NCBI GenBank assembly: GCA_029204225.1
Contig: MU832083.1
Location: forward strand, 1 to 64,000
Direction of reading: 5' to 3'
Length of the DNA: 64,000 nucleotides
Source: Diphasiastrum complanatum
Taxonomy: Eukaryota; Streptophyta; Lycopodiopsida; Lycopodiales; Lycopodiaceae
Part shown: one piece after another, positions 58,501-64,000 of the stretch
Position numbering within the stretch: position 1 is the first letter of the stretch
Layout of the letters: every line of letters starts with the position of its first letter
The notes under the pieces: generated by a model
Database searches by the model: none
What the model was told of the DNA's origin: nothing
What the model saw: only the letters and a program-made list of their open reading frames with translations
Made by a program: the position numbers and the translations under genes

Positions 58501-59981
58501 CTTAGAGATAGAGAGATAGATTAACTAGTTCTTTTCTTTTCATTAGTAAATAAGTCCGCATGCAGAAACGAATGCAATCTAGAATCGACCAATTACGTGC
58601 ATGCTTAGAAGCACTTACTTTGCATAATGCACTATCTACAAGTTCAACCGATTTTGATAACGAGGACGAACTACCTCCATTAGACTGATCTTCATTACCA
58701 CCAATGACGAATGACATGAAGGTTTTATACCAATTGTTGTAAGGCTCTCATAAAAAGAAGCTAAACATTAACCCCCCCCCCCCCCCTAATTTCTTTGGTG
58801 GTGTAAGAAATAGATACTTAGTCCAAACTATGCCTGTATTTTGAAACGTTAGAGTTTACTGAAGTGCAGAAAATTATTTTTGCAATAAGTTTATTGCATG
58901 ATAACCCCTTATTTTGGTGGCAAAGGTGTTTCAAAGAAGGAAAGGAAGTTATGAACACTTGGGAACGGTTTGAAAAGACAGGCCACCACAGCCTTTCCTC
59001 CTCTAAACTCTGTTCAAGTTAAAGATAAGGCATAATCTACAACTCCACTTCTGTTAAAATTTGAAACTTACAAGAACTAGACTCCAGAAGCAACCATAGG
59101 TAGAGTTAGTTTTCAGACAGCCAAAATCTTCAGCGAGTTTTTCAAGAATGTGTCAAGATTCTCAGGTAGACTCCAGAACAATCATTCAATCAGATTTTAA
59201 AAACGAGCCTCCTCCAAGAAGTGCACATGTAGTCACATCTACCCAGAGGGTAGATCAATCACATAGTCACAATGTATACTTAGCCCAGACTCTAATCTTG
59301 GGCATTATGCTTTACACAGGAATGTAGTTCTAAATCTATAAACAAATCAGGCACAACTCACAACAATTTAGTATCTATTTCAGGTTAATTGGAGTTAATC
59401 TCACGAATTAGGGCTCGAAATTATGACTAGATGTTAAGTACATCTGGTACATAACATTGTATATTATCAAATTTTGGATGCACCACTCAGATTTTCTACA
59501 AGGATACTGTTCATTTCCCTATATCTGAGACCTAGGTCCAACAATCAGAATTCACTTATGCATGTGATATTCAAGTCACTTATATTTTCTGATTCATTTT
59601 CCACTTCAAGGGGATATGAAATTCATATTTGATACAAGACACAATAGTAAGTAGCTTAATCTAGCATAGTAAACTTACCAAAGGAAATTGCTAAACAGAC
59701 AGAAAATTACCTAGTATGCTGTCCTAGCTTATTCCATAAAATGTGAAGTACAAGAACATGAAAAAGAAAACCAAGAAAATTTTATAGGTCCAGACACAGC
59801 CGACCATCGAGTACACAAAAATTCCATATATCAGAGCTTGGAAGAAAATGTAAGGCATCTCGATGGCAACCTGCACAAAGAGAAATCTTTAATCTTCTCT
59901 GGATCATAGCCAGTTACGGACTACAGGATACACCCCTACTGGGCTACTCTGCATATATTCCGCAAGCATCTTTACATTTAT
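58501..59981. other. No recognised gene
   Basis: AT-rich sequence with a C-run of about 18 bases at 58,772-58,789. A 71-codon minus ORF (58,717-58,502) contains NGGSSSSLSKSVELVDSALC and a perfect donor-like AAA|GTAAGT. It might be a host exon, but I cannot tie it to SHPRH or to any family. Confidence 0.35.
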
Positions 59982-60371
59982 TGTTGGTTATGTATATTTC
60001 TAGTTGCGCATTTTATATTAGTCATGTACAGGCCCCAGAGCCTTTTTATATGCTTATGACCCGCACTGGGTCCTTTTTTATGACATTGACTGGCCTTGGG
60101 CCCTTATTATATGGTTATATGCGGAGTGGGGGCCCGTAGGAGGGCGCACTATTTTCTCTCCACATTTTGCCTCCCTTTACTTTTGAATTCCTATTTTAGG
60201 GTTCATTGGTAGAGTATTTATAGGGGCATTTGTACACTCATTTTTCAGATTATTGATTGGTATTGCTTGGGCTCTTCGTGGGAGAACCTATTGTCTTGTC
60301 TATTGCTTGTAGGGCTTTAGTCTATTGCTGTCTTTTATGCTTCATTGATTCAACACCTGAGATTTTGATCA
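59982..60371 (+). mobile_element. Gypsy F 5' LTR
   Basis: Proposed limits run from TGTTGGTTATG to TTTTGATCA, with five bases before the primer binding site. A TATA-like TATTTATAGG at about 60,217 and a pyrimidine-rich tract downstream fit an LTR promoter. The 3' LTR lies outside the window, so the 5' border is inferred from the TG start only. Confidence 0.6.
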
Positions 60372-60376
60372 TAACT

Positions 60377-60388
60377 TGGTATCAGAGC
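60377..60388 (+). promoter_or_regulatory. Gypsy F primer binding site
   Basis: TGGTATCAGAGC matches the initiator tRNA-Met 3' end. It lies just after the LTR and 745 bases before gag. Confidence 0.9.
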
Positions 60389-60726
60389 ACTTTCCTGATT
60401 GCTGAATTTCAGCTCTGATTTTCTGATTGGGTGCCCAATTTCCTTGCTGATTTTTCTCTCTTTGCTGAGGGCTTTCGTCTCTTTGCTTCAGCAACATTCA
60501 ACACAGTTTGGAGGAGGACCAACTCCCATCAGAGCATTTTCCTTGGCGGAGCTTTAGCAGATAGTTAGCGGAAGTACTTCCGCTAAATTTGGCGGCCGGA
60601 AATTTTTTTTTTTTTTTTTTTTTGGGCAGATAATTTCCGGCACCCAAGTTCCAAATCCTTTTCCCTCTTTTTTTTGAATCCTCCATTTGATTCAGGGAGA
60701 GGATTCCCAGCCATCTTTTCAGCATT

Positions 60727-60925
60727 GATTGGAGGCTGTCCAGCGCCCTACTTCATCACATTTTTCAGCCATTGTTCCAGCAGAGTTTCAGCCATATTTC
60801 AGTTTTGATTGGAGGCTGTCCATCGCCCTATTTCATCACGTTTTCCACAGATTTCCAACCATATTTTCAGCATTGATTGGAGGCTGTCCAGCGCCCACTT
60901 TCATTCTCCTTGTGGTCACATTTTC
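60727..60925 (+). repeat. Leader repeats of gypsy F
   Basis: GATTGGAGGCTGTCCAGCGC occurs at 60,727, 60,807 (one change) and 60,875, in units of 80 and 68 bases that also share TTTCAGCC and CATCAC words. They lie in the untranslated leader between the primer site and gag, after a T-run at 60,605-60,623. Copies of a packaging or dimerisation signal are possible, but this is only inference. Confidence 0.8.
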
Positions 60926-61132
60926 CAGCCAGCTCTTCGCACACGCTTGGAGCTCTATCGAGAGGTATCTTTGCTGGTTTTTCCTTGCTTTCCACACCTT
61001 TTCATGACATTTGTCATTTCCTTTCTTGCTCTTAGTGTCGTTTGTGTACCTAAAGCGTATTTGGGGTGACGACAAAATTCCGCTCCCTCCGATATTAAGC
61101 TTTTCTTACACTCTCTTCACTTCCTGCATTCC

Positions 61133-64000
61133 TTGACCATGGATACTTCCCCTACATCTTCTGAGCCTCGCATACCGTCTTCCACTTACCTTGACGAAGT
61201 ACGGCATGAATTCCGAGATCATCTTAGGGAAGCCATGAGTGATGTACGCACTGATTTACGCCAGGAGTTACGAGAGACGTTCACTGCTCTTTCTGCCCAG
61301 ATTGCTACACTATCATTACAGTCCAACGTTTCTCCACTATCTCCACCTGTTCCCCCACAGCGTACATTTCCACCACCCGAGACTCCTTCATCTTCTGGTC
61401 CTTTGCCACGAGACTTTAAGGATAAGGTTCAGCTTACTGTGTATTCTGGGTCATCCGATGGGAATGAACTCGAGCATTGGTATTCTAAGCTTGAGACCTA
61501 CTTTCTTATGTTTCCTAAGACTGACATTCAGTGGATACATTTGGCTGCTTAACATTTGGAGGGCCGTGCTGCTACTTGGTGGCGCATGTTTCGCCAGACG
61601 GCTTCCCACCCTGGCCTTGCTAGTTGGACAGCGTTTATGACAGCACTCCGCCGAGCGATGATTGATCCTCAGTGGCTTATTCGACAGCGCGACATCTTTC
61701 GCAGTTTATCTCACACTGGTGACTTGGCTGCTTATACGACACGGTTTACAGAGCTTTCCTATCTATTCCCATATATTTCTACATTGAAGCTCATCTCTCG
61801 CTACGTTGTTGGTCTACGAGGCGCACTCAGGTATGATGTTTCTTCTTTTTTTCCACTCACTCTTTCTCACGCCATCTCTCTTGCTACCGCACTGCAGCAC
61901 AAGTACTCTCCCATCTCTTCCTCTGTTTCTCGTCCTTCGCGTCCTTTCACACATCCTATTTTTTCCTCTCCATCCTCTGCTAGTCCCACATCTGTCAGTT
62001 CACCTTTGTCCACTCTTCCTTCTGCACCACGTCCTCCTTTTTCTCCTCGTCCTGTTTTTGTTCGTCGCTACTCACAGCCTGAGATGTCTGAGATCCGTGA
62101 GAAGCGCTTATGTTTCAACTGTAAGAGTCCTGATCGTATCGCCCGTGATTGCCGACAGCCTGCCACTGCTACTGCCATCTATTTCCATGATGCTGACACA
62201 CCTGATGATAGTTCTAATTCTGCCATATGCCTTCATATTCTTGATGATGACCCACCTGTTGATCAGTTTGCCACACCCACTGAGCCTGTTCCTGATTCCC
62301 CTGATCTAGCTGTATGCCATGCTCAGCTTGCTTATGCTACTTGGGCCAGTAAGCCGGGTCCACACCATATCCATCTTCGCGTACGTATCACTGGTCATGA
62401 GTTTATTGCCCTTGTTGACACGGGTAGCACTCACTCGTTTCTCAACAGTCATATTACTACACGCATTCGTGCTATGCCAGTCATTACGCCTCATCCCCTA
62501 CATGTTGAGGTTGCCAGCGCACACTCTTTTCCTAGCACGCAGATGTATCAGCAGCTTTCATATCGGATTGGAGACTTCCTTGGTCAGGCAGATTTTCATA
62601 TTATTCCACTTACACGGTACGATCTTATCCTCGATGCTGATTGGTTTGCACCCCTTGGTGCGGTTACAGTAGACCTCCAGCAACAAACATTGACATTCTC
62701 TCATGATGGTACTCAGCATATATTTTCCGGTATTGATTCTCGGTAGGACTATCAGCTTATTTCCGGGAAGCAGTTCATACGGAGCCTCCCGAAGGCCCAC
62801 TGTGCGGCTATTCTTTCTATTCAGCCAGTTCAGCCTATTGCGGATGGACCACCTTTGCCACAGGTATTTTCTGAACTGTTGCGTGAATTTGAGCATGTTT
62901 TTAGAGAGTCGACTCAGTTACCACCTTTATGAGATGTCAACCACCATATAGACCTTGTTTCCTCTGCATCTCCTCCTTCTCGTCCTCCTTTTCGTATGTC
63001 TATTGTTGAGCGCGAGGAAGTCCAACGTCAGGTGTCTGATTTATTACATCAAGGCCTTATTGTTCCTAGCCACAGTCCTTTTGGTGCTCCTGTTTTACTT
63101 GTTGATAAGAAGGATGGTACTAAACATCTATGTATTGATTATCGTGCTTTAAATAAACTTACTATCCGTAATCAGTACCCTATCCCTCATATGGATGACC
63201 TGTTTGACCAGTTAGGCCAAGCCAAGATCTTTTCTAAACTTGACCTCCGTTCTGGTTATCACCAGATTCGTATGCATCCTCCTGATGAGCACAAGACAGC
63301 TTTCCGTACCCACTTTGGTCTGTATGAGTTTCGTGTCCTTCCTTTTGGTGTTACCAATGGCCCGCCCACTTTTCAGAATGTCATGAATAACATCTTTCGT
63401 CCTCTGCTTGGAAAGTGTGTCATTGTTTATTTTGACGATATCCTCATTTATAGCACCACTCTCTCTCTTCATGTTCAGCACGTTCGTTCTGTTTTTGTTT
63501 TGTTAGTTACTCATCATCTGTATGCTAAATGTTCTAAATGTTCTTTTGCTATTGTACAAATCGAGTTTTTGGGCTTCTTTGTTACTAATAGTACTGTTCG
63601 TCTCGACCCTCGTAAGGTCCGTTCTATTCTTTCATGGCCTGTGCCTGCTGATGTTCATGATGTTCGTATGTTTCTTGGTCTTGCTATCCATCTTCGTAAA
63701 CCAGTTGCTCATTTTGCCACTCTTGCATCTCCTTTGCATGCTCTGTTGAAAAAGGAAACTTCGTTTGCTTGGACTCCCACATGTCAGTCAGCTTTGATAC
63801 TTTGAAGGTTAAGCTTACCACTGCCCCTGTTTTAGTCTTCCAGATTTTTCCCAGCGTTTTGCTGTTGAGATTGATGCTAGTTCCATAGGATTAGGTGCTT
63901 TGTTACGTCAGTGTCAGTGTGTTATTGCATATGAATCCCGTCGTCTTCGTTCGTATGAGCAGCACTATTCCACTCATGAAAAAGAGTTGCTTGCTATCAT
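61133..64000 (+). CDS. Gypsy F gag-pol, runs off the window
   Basis: A single frame from 61,133 to 63,805, broken by only three stops: TAA at 61,550, TAG at 62,744 and TGA at 62,930. Start MTMDTSPTSS or the Met at 61,139. Gag has HWYSKLETYFLMFPKT, GRAATWWRMF and a knuckle CFNCKSPDRIARDC, where the expected His is Arg. Protease has FIALVDTGSTHSFLN. RT has VDKKDGTKHLCIDYRALNKL, SKLDLRSGYHQIRM and an intact YFDDILIYS. Two 1-base deletions at about 63,793 and 63,838 precede the RNase H start (FAVEIDASSIGLGALLRQ; YESRRLRSYEQHYSTHEKEL). Integrase is outside the window. A young but disabled element. Confidence 0.9.

Noticed and set aside
60729-61069. Overlapping ORFs in the gypsy F leader
   Set aside because: They arise from the three leader repeats; gag starts later, at 61,133 or 61,139.

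Overview
This window is nuclear DNA of a land plant with a large, repeat-rich genome. The signs are introns with canonical splice sites, Ty1/copia and Ty3/gypsy retrotransposons primed by initiator tRNA-Met (TGGTATC..AGC primer sites), LINEs, and very long (GA)n tracts. Long TE-filled introns would fit a homosporous fern or similar lineage, but the sequence alone does not settle this and I hold it loosely.

Only one host gene can be supported: the 3' part of a SHPRH/Rad5-type SNF2 helicase with an embedded RING E3 domain, on the minus strand between 43,388 and 23,192. Ten exons join with perfect phase agreement into 698 codons: the linker region, a zinc-ribbon-like Cys cluster, a RING-HC domain, the helicase C-terminal lobe (motifs V and VI) and a C-terminal tail. 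The last intron is about 11 kb and is a LINE graveyard. Other introns hold a TIR element with 9-bp direct repeats and a LINE 3' end. The 5' half of the gene (SNF2 N-lobe and the rest) is not seen; it should lie to the right, beyond further transposons.

Layout: 1-2.6 kb, decayed copia remnants. 2.6-16.3 kb, two copia families (A and B) whose halves lie in opposite orientations. They can be rejoined by one inversion with breakpoints near 5,037 and 12,850, and a matching GGTAC target duplication flanks the two LTRs of A. 16.3-22.8 kb, mostly unrecognised sequence with small tandem and dispersed repeats and a gypsy gag relic. 22.9-43.4 kb, the SHPRH gene with its insertions. 44-47 kb, a 5'-truncated LINE with a nearly open ORF2. 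47-52.2 kb, a gypsy fragment joined to a copia element, then another gypsy fragment. 52.8-56.5 kb, a gypsy element. 56.5-58.5 kb, two LINEs in head-to-tail contact. 60-64 kb, a fairly young gypsy element that runs off the right edge.

The most distinctive signal is the LINE family. At least eight copies end in the same 3' signature: GTCTTA, a small stem-loop, AGACATTAATAAAGC-like sequence, then a simple pyrimidine repeat (TC)n, (TTC)n or (TTTC)n. The stem sequence changes between copies while pairing is largely kept. Several other copies begin abruptly at such a (TC)n tract, so the elements appear to chain into each other's tails. Most, though not all, of the long GA/TC tracts in the window are LINE tails. 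The family's ORF1 has a long coiled coil followed by an RRM-like region, an arrangement like animal L1 ORF1p.
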